Below, one piece after another: positions 44,101 through 53,440 of a stretch of DNA of 64,000 bases; the stretch's first letter is position 1; the number at the start of each line of letters is the position of its first letter. Both the position numbers and the translations under genes were made by a program. Source of the DNA: Kryptolebias marmoratus (lineage: Eukaryota > Chordata > Actinopteri > Cyprinodontiformes > Rivulidae); assembly GCF_001649575.2 (NCBI RefSeq), contig NC_051442.1, positions 25,943,435-26,007,434 of the forward strand, in the 5' to 3' direction. The notes under the pieces are model-generated. The model had not been told where the DNA came from. It saw only the letters and a program-made list of their open reading frames with translations, and ran no database searches.

Positions 44101-44506
44101 TGGAGGCACGCCGGTGACGACGAGAGGTAGACCAGATGGATTTTATGGGTTTCGACGTGTCCTCTTGGATGTTCCGACGAAGTCCGCGGTGGATGTATTT
44201 CCGGCGTGGTAGGAGAGTTGCATCCGAGATGAATAGTGAAGCAGAGGGAAGTGCAGATGGATGAAACCGCAGCCGGAGGAGCTCAGCAGCAGAGTACTGG
44301 ATCAGACCCGTAACAGGTTGTTGGAGGAGTGCCAGGAGAGTCCAGAGAAGCACAGCCCAGATGTATATCCTGCTAGTTGGCATTGTAGGAGAGGAGTCGG
44401 CAGCTTGGACAGATGAACAGCGACAGGTAAGACTCAGGTAGTCGATGAGAGCAGGAAAGTGGAAGCTAGACCATGTACACACACAGTTTTGCCAATAATC
44501 GTTCAT
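41189..44506 (-). CDS. LINE endonuclease/reverse transcriptase polyprotein, intact apart from the gap
   Basis: About 1,105 codons from ATG 44506, with an alternative ATG at 44383. In order: a Cys-rich and then hydrophobic leader (YIWAVLLWTLLALLQQPVTG); an APE-type endonuclease with LLNVRSLTGKG, FLCLTETWQQ, VLGDFNIHMDD and ITDHFLLSFN (the His of the SDH-like motif is present); then RT with NFRPISNLPFISKILEK, LDLSAAFDTICH (first catalytic Asp) and TSGVPQGSV just before the gap. After the gap, PRLWNSLPPHIRNIKSISQY closes the protein. The YADD-type box is in the gap. Both sides of the gap are in the same frame. The function would be target-primed reverse transcription. Confidence 0.88.
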   Translation of the reverse strand: MNDYWQNCVCTWSSFHFPALIDYLSLTCRCSSVQAADSSPTMPTSRIYIWAVLLWTLLALLQQPVTGLIQYSAAELLRLRFHPSALPSASLFISDATLLPRRKYIHRGLRRNIQEDTSKPIKSIWSTSRRHRRASNRVVDRSVLAYLARSANAPATSDNSSVNFGLLNVRSLTGKGHLIQDLLTDRKFDFLCLTETWQQPNDFSQLNDSTPPGFVYICQPRGTGRGGGLAIIHREKWKVSPLSAPTFSSFESTVCQLYGPTPTIATINRPPKTNSDFLNDFAALLTHLSILSPNIIVLGDFNIHMDDGNSPLTKDFSSCLQSFGLQQFINVPTHSKGHVLDLVCCSGVSPSDYTADELAITDHFLLSFNICLPLSITKLPRLISFRNIKDIDLNSLSSAVNSLMDNLYSTLDSTTLDDLVSYYNTGLHSILNSLAPLKTRSVSFVRSAPWFTPELRLMKAKGRQLERLHRKTGLVVHKDIYKTHILHYKDCINLAKSSYYTGLICSNEGSTKSIFSLYKNITQAPDSLPSHLCSTQFCNSLMSFFDSKIVKIHQHLSSQPSPCPILELSPPAHSFSSFELPTTSEITSLINKSKLTTCLLDPLPTVLVKACALSILPLISAIIHSSLSTGTVPASFKIAAITPILKKPGADHHNLNNFRPISNLPFISKILEKTVASQLHTYLSNNNLYELFQSGFRPLHSTETALIKITNDLLLAADSGLLSILILLDLSAAFDTICHATLLNRLSSIGITQTPLNWFKSYLSCRTQFIRIKTFTSEPSSVTSGVPQGSVXXXXXXXXXXXXXXXXXXXXXXXXXXXXXXXXXXXXXXXXXXXXXXXXXXXXXXXXXXXXXXXXXXXXXXXXXXXXXXXXXXXXXXXXXXXXXXXXXXXXXXXXXXXXXXXXXXXXXXXXXXXXXXXXXXXXXXXXXXXXXXXXXXXXXXXXXXXXXXXXXXXXXXXXXXXXXXXXXXXXXXXXXXXXXXXXXXXXXXXXXXXXXXXXXXXXXXXXXXXXXXXXXXXXXXXXXXXXXXXXXXXXXXXXXXXXXXXXXXXXXXXXXXXXXXXXXXXXXXXPRLWNSLPPHIRNIKSISQYKSELKTHLFRSAFST
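41298..42132. other. Assembly gap (835 N) inside the LINE
   Basis: The coding frames on both sides agree, and the missing length suits the RT palm and thumb, so the N count may be close to real. Confidence 0.95.
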
Positions 44507-44779
44507 TTGCGGCGAGCAGCGGCAGCAAGTCGCGTCAGCGTTCACTCACAGCCCACAGCACATTTTGTGAAATTTACAGCAAAACCAGTGCTAAACAGTC
44601 TCAAGAAAACCCCAGAGTCTTTCCAAAGAGCTAACTTTGGACCCATAGTTTATTAAGTTGTAATGTTTAAATTAAAAATAATAACTTTTTAAATAAGGTA
44701 ATATTGTATTTGATGACATAGACAGAAAACAGCAAGAAACTTGATGTCCCACTGTTAAAGTTTACCTGTTACCCTAGTT

Positions 44780-44900
44780 CAAATCAAATGATTTCCTTCA
44801 CTCAAAGGCATTTCTGGTGGCCCAGCATGAACAACGACATAAATGAACATGTCAAAGCTTGTCAAACAGGAATCAACTTACTTTTACTGTATTGGGGAGA
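44780..44900 (+). pseudogene. Gypsy integrase zinc-finger scrap
   Basis: The plus strand reads FTQRHFWWPSMNNDINEHVK then ACQT, the second half of an HHCC finger. About 120 bp, with no neighbouring pol. Confidence 0.6.
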
Positions 44901-44957
44901 TCTGAGAGGGGGTCAGAAAACTGCCTTGAATACTGAAAAGTCCATTTACCTCACCTA

Positions 44958-45617
44958 GTACAACACATCTCATTCACATAGAGATGATCAAGTTGTTGAT
45001 ACAACGAACTGCAGTCAGGTGAAGAGCCCAATGAGGACAATGAGTATGCAGATGAGCTTCCCTGAAATGATTTCTGACAGTTTGTGCAGAAATTCTTTGG
45101 TTCCATCCAGCCATCCATTTTCTTTGCCCACTTCTCCATTCTAGGTCGCAGGGAGCTGGTTGCTTATCTCCAGCAGTCACTGTGCGAGAGGCCGGGGACA
45201 CCCTGGTCAAGTCGCAAGTCCATCACAGAAAATTCTTTGGTTGTGCAAACCAATTGTTGCAGCAGCTGTCCAGGTGGCTGGTCTTAGATAATCTTGGAGG
45301 TGAAGATTCTGGATGTGGAGGTCCTGGACTGGTGTGGTTACACGTGGTCTGTAGTTGTGAGGCTGGTTGGATGTACTGCCAAATTCTCTGAAACACCTTT
45401 GAAGATGGCTTATGGTGGAGAAATTAATATTGAATTCACAGGCAACAATTCTCAGCAAAAGAGAAGTGCTCACTAACACAGATTTACACAAATTTGTGAA
45501 CAATATTCAAGAGAAAAAGGCCTATTGTGTAAATAGAAAAGGCCTTAGATCTTTGAGTTCAGCTCTTGAGAGATGGGAGCAACAACAAGTGTTGCATTTA
45601 TATTTTTGTTCAGAATA
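44958..45617 (-). pseudogene. Tc1-like transposon remnant with nested retroposon
   Basis: The minus strand encodes the transposase DNA-binding part (NFSTISHLQRCFREFGSTS, then DLHIQNLHLQDYLRPATW, then GLHNQRI), interrupted at 45103-45229. It resumes with SAQTVRNHFREAHLH down to about 44958. The right end (GTTGCATTTATATTTTTG, then TTCAGAATA at 45617) matches a Tc1 terminal repeat. The left half, including the catalytic DDE region, is lost. Confidence 0.8.
45103..45229 (-). mobile_element. Short retroposon (127 bp) with 13-bp TSD
   Basis: AAATTCTTTGGTT is present at 45090-45102 and 45230-45242. On the minus strand the insert starts CTGTGATGGACTTGCGAC and ends in an ATGGATGGCTGGATGG tail, a GATG-type 3' tail like that of Rex3/RTE elements. 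It is a SINE or a 5'-truncated RTE-type copy. Confidence 0.88.
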
Positions 45618-45819
45618 CTTTTGCTTCTTCTCATCAGTTAGTAAATTTTCTTCTCGCAAAGAACCAATTTTCAGATACCTTCATGTTCTACATTATGTCC
45701 TGAGCTCATCCCCAATATTCTTGGTCATATCCCTCTGATTTTGAGGTGTTTCTGCAACCTCTGCCCTCACTGAGAGGGGTAATCTCTTGAATATTTTCAA
45801 ATGTTTTAAACCGTCCAAA

Positions 45820-46095
45820 CCCTTTCATTGTGTTAAAACTTATATGGGAGACAGACCTGGGACTGATGACTTCAGACCATGCTTGGAGGGAGGTTTTAGA
45901 GAAGGTACACAGATATTCAGTCTGTGCTAGGCACAGTTTCATGCAATGGTGGATCCTACATTGAGCTCACTATACTAAAGCCAGGCTTGCAAAAATATTT
46001 AATGCCATATCGTCTCTGTGTGAATGATGCCAACAAGCCACAGCAAATTAATCAAACGTTTTGGAGTTGTCCCTCCATGAAGCGATTCTAAACTG
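45820..46095 (+). pseudogene. L1-type LINE ORF2 C-terminal remnant
   Basis: WETDLGLMTSDHAWREVLEK, then SVCARHSFMQWWIL, then KARLAKIFNAISSLC, then WSCPSMKRF at the end. This is the C-terminal Cys/His region order of fish L1/Tx1 ORF2. Several stops are present. Confidence 0.6.
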
Positions 46096-46320
46096 GACTG
46101 TCTGGTGTTTCTGGTTGGTGTTGACATATGGCTTCTTTTGTGCATTATAGAGCTTTAACCAGCATTTGTAGATGGCAGAAGTAATTGTGTTTACAGACAA
46201 TAATTTGTGTGAGCTCTGAAACAATAAAGTTAGCTTTATTTGTAAAATAGCCCACACCTCAGTGCTTTCATTTTAGTTACAAAGCGCCAGCGACTACATG
46301 TGAAGCTAATTCATTACCAG

Positions 46321-46730
46321 TGTCAGAAGGTGGGACTATGGCGGCGAACCCAGAACGCAGACTCATAATTAATAAACAAAAGGTTTATTTTAAAACTAAC
46401 AAAACTGAAAACAAAAGGCTGGCGTGGCAGCAAAACAAACATAAACTAAATCCAAAACGAGATGTACTGCAAGACATGGCATGGCAAAAAGCAGACAGAG
46501 CGGAATGATCCAGTGAGGGGTGAAAGAAAATGACCGGTTTTTAAAGACAGAGGATAATGAGGAAAATGGACACAGGTGAGTGAGAATAATTACAAGCAGG
46601 TGGATATGGGCGTGGCAGACCTAACAGGAAAAGTACTGGGGAGGTGGAGATAGACAGGGCATGAATACAGAAACTAATAGAAAACTAGAAACAAAACAAA
46701 GAGTTCACAAAAACACCACAAACCATGATA
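46321..46730 (-). mobile_element. Solo LTR (TGTTAGGA family), 410 bp, TSD ACCAG
   Basis: ACCAG occurs at 46316-46320 and 46731-46735. The plus strand begins TGTCAGAAGGTG and continues GGCGAACCC then CAGACTCATA, the complement of the 26.7 kb LTR end. The far end reads ACCATGATA, so one terminal base has probably mutated. Confidence 0.85.
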
Positions 46731-46735
46731 ACCAG

Positions 46736-47599
46736 TTAGAAAGATAATTATCTTTTTTTAATTAAAGAGGCTTGTAATTTTGTATATGATGCCAAAGTTG
46801 TCATTAATAAATGTTTGATGATTTTATGTTTGTCACTGTAGTGTTTCCTCAGTAATAATTTGTTTAGATAAGCAAGCAAAATGATTCTGTCCTGTTCTGA
46901 TATGGTTCATGGGAAAGTTAGAGCAAGGGCAAATGTTCGCTTTTTGATGAAGTCACTTCATTATTTTTTTAAGCCTGAAAGATTCTTTCATTGAAAAAAA
47001 ATGTATTCCAGATAGTTTTAGTGGGATTTACAGCCTCGCCTTGAATACTGAGTATGAGTTCTTTTTCTTTTTTCAGTATGAATCCTGAGAGTGATAGCTG
47101 AAGGAACAGAAAGGGATGGAAGATATGCTTCATTTTCACAGAGAACAAATGTGCAGCCTCTCTTTGATGAGGCTATAGGACCAATACAATTAATATGGCA
47201 CAAAAGGCTGCAAACCCCTGAAAAAGCTTTCCAGTTTGCAGCAGCTGAAGTAGATGTTTTAGACAAATCTTTTGACATAATGCAATAAGAATAAACATTA
47301 AAAGTAGAATAAGACACAGACATGTTTCACAATACTTAAGCAAGATAAACAGTGTATTAAGACAAATTGTGTTTCTTGCAGTAATGTTGTTTTCTGATTA
47401 AGATCTTAAAAAGTAATTTAAAGAAGATTTTCTTCTGATGATGCACTAAGGAAATGAACATTAGTGGAGCAACTTAAATATTACATTTGGATGAAGCCAA
47501 GTTTGATTATACTCAAGGGGTGACTGACAGAAATAATTTCACAGTTTCATATTAAAAAATAATTTGATGCAAGTATTATTGGGGTCTGCTATTAGAAAA
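46736..47599. other. Unassigned, with a protein-like stretch at 47082-47285
   Basis: The plus strand 47082-47285 reads IAEGTERDGRYASFSQRTNV then PLFDEAIGPIQLIWHKRLQT then AFQFAAAEVDVLDKSFDIMQ and a stop. A TTTTTCAG acceptor-like site at 47069-47076 precedes it, but the intervening in-frame TGA (47079-47081) argues against simple splicing. Not recognised. Confidence 0.3.
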
Positions 47600-47960
47600 G
47601 CAGAAGAATTATGATTTTCCCAAGCTGCATTACAAACTAAATGCCAATAGATTGCATAGATTTTAAGATGGTTACCAAAGCTAATACTAATAAATCTACA
47701 ACTCAGTAACTTTTAGATATATTGTTGATAAAATGTTGGTGTGGTAGTAGCTGACAGCACTTCCTAAACATAATTAATGGCAATAGATTGCTAAGTTCTC
47801 TGTTCAAAGCTGAAGATGGCTACCACAGATAACTTGGCAAAAAGCTATAGCCAAGTCATTTTTAAACAAACAGGGTTAAATTTAGGCTTGGTAGTAGCTA
47901 AGAGCAACTCCTAAGACATTTATTTCTAATAGATTGCTAAGTTCCAGGTTCAATATTTGA
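47600..47960 (+). repeat. Interspersed repeat family X
   Basis: Two tandem-like segments share GATGGYTACCA, then TTGGTGTGGTAGTAGCTGA or TTGGTAGTAGCTAAGAGCA, about 170 bp apart. They are related to 49560-49770 and 55860-56045. Confidence 0.55.
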
Positions 47961-48827
47961 GATGATAGCCATAGATGATGCAAATATTATTAATATTATT
48001 ATATATTATATTTTTATACATTTTGAGCTCCAATCTAGTTTAAGGTAGCTGTCAGTGATCCTGAAGACCAACAGTGCCTTTAAAAGTTTATTTATTATTT
48101 TTTGTCAGAAAGGCCAAATTATATTGACTATGATTGATTTATGACAGCAATCTTCTGATTTATGACAGCTGACAAATGTGAGTTTCTATAATGGAATAGA
48201 TAAAACCGAGAAAAAAAACTGTTGATAATCCAAATAATACAACATATTGCTGTAGAGCAGGTCTTTTTCATATTTTTTTATTTTAACGTTGGAGGACAGA
48301 GGAGCATGGGATGCAGGAGAGTTCTACATGACAGAAGCTTTGAGCTTGTCTGTCTATCAATTTGTAAGATGTGAGACATGAGGGATAAAAATATACTGTG
48401 TGGATACCCTTGTCTCCATCTGTCAGCAGCTGTCTCCTTCATGGTCTAACTGCAGACTGCCCAACTCCCATGGCCCCTCACTGTGAATTGAGGTCCTCCT
48501 GAGTAATTCATCGTTCTTAACTCTGATAAGAACCTAAAAATAAAAACCTCAAACTTTTTTGAAATTACCAGATTGCTGAATTAACCCATAATGATACAAG
48601 GGCATTGTACTTGGTGAGCCATAATGAATGTGTAGAACAGCAGGGCAACCATCTAACTACTAAAGTTAAACTTTTTGGGACATATTTGACTGTTGTTCAG
48701 TTTGTTTACTGGTCAAACACATGACTTGGTTGTGCCAAAAAACTAACTGAGCTGCTGACAGAAATGCAGAGACCCAAATAAATCTGACACCAGCAGGAAA
48801 ATCATGCTATAGTTCAAAAAGGTTTAT
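47961..48827. other. AT-rich DNA, nothing recognised
   Basis: No feature could be supported. Confidence 0.4.
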
Positions 48828-48832
48828 GGTTG

Positions 48833-49335
48833 TGTGGTGATCTGGGAGTTTACTTCCCCGGTGGCAGTGTCCTGCGACTCCGGTTGGTCGACTCGTCGGT
48901 ACCTTCACACCTGCAGAGGATCAGCACTATCAGGGAGGCTGGGTACTTAAGGCCGTGGCTTGGACCAGACCAGCGCTGGAGCATTGTTTGCCTCGCGAGC
49001 AACCAGCTTTCCCGAGAACCTGGCTGATTTGGATACCGTGCCGCCGCCAAAGGAGCATAATCTGAGTCTCTACCCTGTGCCTGTCTGCCAAACTGATCCG
49101 GAGACACTGAGAGCAACTCTCCGACCCCGACCTCCTGGAACTCGCTCATCGGGAATCTACACCTGGAGCCCCCGACCACCTCACCTCCCTCCCACAAAGG
49201 ACTCACCCTCACAAACCATCCGGTACCCTGTAGTTACCCGCACTGTAAATAAACCACTTGCAATTTTCTATTACCAGAGTCTGTCTGTTCCGTCGCCGTG
49301 CTGCTCTCATCAGGCCTAGCTACAGAGTCCTGACA
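48833..49335 (+). mobile_element. Solo gypsy LTR (503 bp), perfect TSD GGTTG
   Basis: Termini TGTGGTGATCTGGG and AGTCCTGACA. GGTTG is present at 48828-48832 and 49336-49340. It has a TACTTAAG box near 48945 and AATAAA near 49246. It belongs to the same family as 5112 and 19568. Confidence 0.93.
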
Positions 49336-49539
49336 GGTTGGTAAATATTAGTTAAGAAAATACTGGTCTATCTCTTAAAAATATATATTTTATCAAATTT
49401 TGAATGAGCTGTTTTTGTCATAGTTATTTTGAAATAAATGTCCCTAAGTTTTTGTTTGGTGTTAGCTCTGTTTGATCTTTACTTTTTGTTTTTATCTATT
49501 TATTTTTTGTTGTCACTTCCTACTGAATGAAAAGGCAGA

Positions 49540-50378
49540 GCAATAATGTTTTGTGTCTGTGTTTGTGCATAAGTTTTAAATAAACTTTCATAAAGTTATC
49601 ATTGGATGTAACTCTAAAACTAAATGACTTTTTAAATTAACCCAATTTAGGATGGCCACCACAGCAAAGCAATCTGAGCAAACTCAAAAATGGTTACAAT
49701 TCAATCAATTGTACAGATATTAATCTAAAATTTGGTGTGGTAGTAGTTGAGACATGTCTCCAACTTAGACTTAGTTCACTATTCGGGCCTTAAAGCTCAA
49801 TTCCAATTTTTTGCGAAGATCTGATTTTTTTTGTGCCATTGTTCACATTATAATTTAAATACGACCGCCATCAAGCTCCATACACAGAAAATAACATGAT
49901 GTCACAGATTAGAAAAACAAAACAAAACAGATTTGTGATGTTCAGCCTGTTAAAAAAAAAGTATGGGTCACATGGAGGGGGAAAAAAATCTCATTTGGAC
50001 CATTTTACCTGCAGCCTAAGACAGAAACCAAGTTGATCACACTTTCCACATCCAGTCCACTTTTGATGTACATTTCATCATCTCTCCTGTCTGCTCAATG
50101 TCTGCCCAGACTCTCAGTGGATGAGTGCATGCAGCCAAGCTTTTCATGACAATGGTACCTATACACGCTGCCGTACATGCCTCTTTAGTCTAAACAAACA
50201 AAAAAGACAGCAGGTCAAACTATGAACAGAAAAATAAAAATAACACAAACACTTATTTTGAAAAAATACTGTTTGAGGAGACCTGCTGCTGATAACATTT
50301 GGATAATTTAATCAGTCAGTGTCCAAAAGGACACAAAAACTACATCTAATTTCTAGTGAATCCAAACTCTCCGCTGGG
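49540..50378. repeat. Interspersed repeat family X (to about 49770), then unassigned
   Basis: 49590-49755 has CTTTCATAAAGTTATCATTG, then GATGGCCACCACAGC, then GTACAGATATTAATC and TTTGGTGTGGTAGTAGTTGA. The closest relative is 55860-56045. 49790-50378 shows nothing I can name. Confidence 0.55.
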
Positions 50379-50455
50379 AGTTGGCTTGGCACAGCAGTTA
50401 AGTCACACGACTTTGGTATGGGAGATCAGGGATTCGAGGGTTCGAACCTCTGAAC
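50379..50455 (+). promoter_or_regulatory. tRNA-like head with A and B boxes in front of R4 LINE
   Basis: TGGCACAGCAG (50387-50397) fits the pol III A-box pattern TRGYNNARNNG. GGTTCGAACC (50439-50448) is a near-consensus B box, 52 bp downstream. The sequence between is tRNA-like (ACGACTTTGGTATG). It is not a functional tRNA: I could not fold a convincing acceptor stem, and it runs straight into LINE sequence. Confidence 0.7.
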
Positions 50456-53089
50456 AACTTTGGTTATGCAATGAGTGAGAGACATGATGCCATGCTGGCT
50501 TGAACGTCATCCAGATTAACAAGCTTTGCGTCAGATGTCGGGGAACCAGGACATTCTGATTAGAAATGGGCTACTGGAACAAGACATTCATGGACAAGGA
50601 CAGAGAACTCACCACTGTTGGAATGCTACTATTTGAGCAAGCCTAGAGAGAGAGGCTATATGGGAAGGATGTGGGATCTATAGAAAAAAAAGTACCCATC
50701 ATCCAAATTGACTATGTCCCATCCAAATATGGGTACCAAGTCCGATTGAGTCCTGAGGAACTAATACAAGGGTAGCTGACCTGAGAAGTAAGATTGTGAC
50801 CAAGCTAGATACCTATGACCTGCACCCCTTGCATCGGCTAATCAACAGTGTGCCCTCTGAAAGTCTGCTAGAAGATGTGAATGCAGCACTGCTAAGTATC
50901 CCTACTGACACCATCACAGAGAACAATAAGCTGGTGTACACCACAGCAACAGTGATCCTTGACATACTTGGTTATAAGATCAAGCCTAAAAGCAATAAGG
51001 AGCATTGCCCCCATGGAGGAGGAGAAGGAAGCATCACACAATGATAATACCCCATGGCTTCAGGAACTAAGATCTGCACACACCAATCTCCCAGAACAAG
51101 AACCAGTAACCGTAACAGTGATGCCTATGATGCTTCCTATCAGGCATCATAGTGGCTAAGATGAATAGGCACATGGGTCAATACATGAGAACACAGAAGG
51201 GAATTGGCACCAACATCAGGGGAGCTGAGCACCAGCTACGAGTCAACAGAATTGTAGCTCAAGACTGTAAGACTAAAAACACAAACCTGTGCACTTCCTG
51301 GACTCACTACAGGAAAGCCTATGACCTGATGCCCCACACATGGATACTGGAGTGCTTGAAACTGTATATCATCAAAAGGACCCTAAGGGCCTTCATTGAG
51401 AACTCAATGGAAATGTGGAAGGCAACTCTAGAGGTCAATCAAGTCAACATCAAATGTAGAATATACCAAGGTGATGTCTTATCCCCACTGTTGTTCTGCA
51501 TGGGCCTGAATCCCTTCAGCCAGATGATAGCAAAGAGTGGCTATGGATACTGGTTCCAAAGTAGAACAGCCCTCTACATCGATGACATTAAGCTGTATGC
51601 CAAAAGTGAGCGAGACATCAACTCACTGATCCACCTCACCAGGATATACAGCAAGAACTTTGGTATGTCATTCGGACTTGATAAGTGCAGCTGAATGGTG
51701 TCCAAGAAAGGCAAGGTGATCACAACTTTAGTGGTTGAACTACCTGAAGGCAACATTGCAGATGTCCAGGACAGCTACAAGGACCTTAGTATACCACAGA
51801 CAAATGGCAACCAGAATGAGGCTGCAAGGAAGTCAGCTGTGACCAACTACCTACAGAAAGTAAGGCAGGTTCTGAAGAGCCAGCTGAATAGTAAGAACAA
51901 AGTCCAAGACATCAACACATATGCGGTGCCAGTCATCAGATCCACTGCTCGTATAATAACCTCGCCAAAGGAGGACGTAGAAGCCACTGACATCAAGACA
52001 CAAAAGCTCCTCACAATGCACAAAAGGTTTCATCCTAAGTCCAGCATGCTGAGACTGTACACTAAAAGAAAGGCGGGAGGCAGAGGACTAGTGAGCATCA
52101 GAGCAATTATACAGGATAAAACAACCAAGATTCTGGAATACATCAAGAAGAAAGCCTTCAATGATGATCTGCTAAGTGAATGTCTCAGGGAGCAGAAACC
52201 CAATGTGGAAGATGAAAAAGAGAAACCCTCATGGAAAGACAAGCCCCTGCACGGCATGTACCACCGGCAGATTGAGGAAGTAGCAGATATCAACAAATCC
52301 TACCAATGGGTAGAAAGGGCTGGACTGAAGGACAACACAGAGGCACTAATCATGGCAGCACAAGATCAGGCCCTCAGCACAAGAGCAACAGAAGCCAGGG
52401 TCTATCATACCAGGCAGGAGCCAAGATGCAGGCTGTGTAAAGATGCCCCTGAGACAGTCCAACACATAATAGCAGGATGTGAGATGCAGGCAGGCAAAGA
52501 ATACATGGAACACAATAACGAAGTGGCTGAATTAGTGTACCAGAACATCTGCACTGAGTATGGACTGGAAGTCCCACAGTCAAAGTGGTAGACTCCACCG
52601 AAGGTGGTTGAGAATGGAAGGGCTAAAATACTGTGGGGCCACCAGATACAGACTGACAAACAGGGGATGGCTAACCAACCAGACATTGTGGTGATAGATA
52701 AGATATAAAAGAAAGCAGTGGTGATAGATGTAGCAGTGCTAAGCAACAGTAACATCAGGAAGAAGGAGCACGAAAAGCTCCAAAATTATCAAGGGCTGAA
52801 AGAGGAAATAGAGAAGTTGTGGAAAGTCAAGGCCTCAGTGGTACCAGTGGTCATTGGAGCACTCGGTGCTGTGACCCCCAAACTGGAAGAGTGGCTCCAA
52901 CAGATCCCAGGAACAACCTCAGAGATCTCTGTCCAGAAGACTGCAGTACTAGGAACAGCTAAGATACTGTTTAGAACCCTCAAGCTCCCAGGTCTCTGGT
53001 AGAGGACCCAAGCTTGAAGTGAAAGTGGAACCGCTCATGTGGAACAAATAGGACGAGATGGAAGTTTTTATATTACATATAGAGAGTGA

Positions 53090-53090
<1 letters not shown>
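50379..53090 (+). pseudogene. R4/Dong (Rex6-like) LINE, nearly full length, several nonsense mutations
   Basis: 5' coding traces appear at 50550-50680 (ECYYLSKPRERGYMGRMWDL). RT at 51152-51694 has YRKAYDLMPHTWI, YQGDVLSPLLFCMGLNP and the active box ALYIDDIKLYAKS. A TGA at 51692-51694 follows. The open stretch 51695-52591 has RSTARIITSPKEDVEATD-type text and a CCHC motif (CRLCKDAPETVQHIIAGC). It stops at TAG 52589-52591 where coding clearly continues. The C-terminal restriction-like endonuclease follows (PDIVVIDK, a further stop near 52706, then AVVIDVAVLSNSN), closing with IGALGAVTPKLEEWLQQIPG and LKLPGLW. The RT and endonuclease key residues look present, but the gene is dead. Confidence 0.88.

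Positions 53091-53150
<60 letters not shown>
53091..53150. repeat. (TA)n tail behind the R4 element
   Basis: About 29 TA units. R4/Dong-type elements are associated with TA-rich microsatellites, and the copy at 61.7 kb has the same. Confidence 0.9.
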
Positions 53151-53440
53151 AATTTAAAAAGCTGAAAAAAGTTAAAAGATTTTTTCAAAGATGTTTTCAG
53201 AGGAGGGTGAAGGAAGTCATTTACATCAAATGAGAAAGACCAACTCTAAACAAAGAATGCGGTCTCAGATTTCAGCTTTCTAAATTTTACAATGGAGCAA
53301 TGAGCCTGATGGCCAGTCATTTTCCCTCTAATGCACACCTTAATGCATGTGACCAAAGCATCTTTTTGTGAGCCAAGCAAACAAAGACCCTAATGACTCT
53401 CCAGTGGGAAGGTAATGAGTTTAATCTGCATGTGACTATA
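53151..53440 (+). pseudogene. Penelope-like element, 3' coding end and UTR
   Basis: 53195-53300 gives a degraded EVIYIK-ERPTLNKECGLRFQ with LSKFYNGAMSL, the end of a GIY-YIG endonuclease reading. The rest matches 62430-62680 (CATCTTTTTGTGA, then GCAAACAAA, then TTTAATCTGCATGTGA). Confidence 0.65.

Larger units (their letters stand above)
40992..44560 (-). mobile_element. Near-complete L2-type LINE with (TAA)n tail and TSD CATTTT
   Basis: Its 3' end lies on the left: a TAA-repeat tail (40992-41013), a short 3' UTR (TACAAGGCGCCTTTCTTG), then the ORF reading leftwards from about 44506. The 5' UTR is very short. Only the 835-N gap interrupts it. The lack of stop codons, together with the visible TSD, makes it one of the youngest insertions in the window. 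Confidence 0.88.
40905..44650. mobile_element. hAT-like repeat split by the LINE at 40992-44560
   Basis: The left arm 40905-40991 (AAGCCCTCCCTGG, then TTACAATCAAAATGTT) and right arm 44561-44650 (CATTTTGTGAAATTTAC, then AACAGTCTCAAGAAAACCCC) are contiguous in the undisturbed relative at 56129-56310. The LINE therefore inserted into an existing copy, with CATTTT repeated at 40986-40991 and 44561-44566 as TSD. Confidence 0.8.

Noticed and set aside
48850..49319. ORFs on both strands of the 48.8 kb LTR
   Set aside because: The segment is a solo LTR with exact TSD. The open frames have no domain and extend across LTR control elements.
50379..50455. Functional tRNA gene
   Set aside because: A and B boxes are present, but no convincing cloverleaf or terminator, and it is fused to LINE sequence at two loci.
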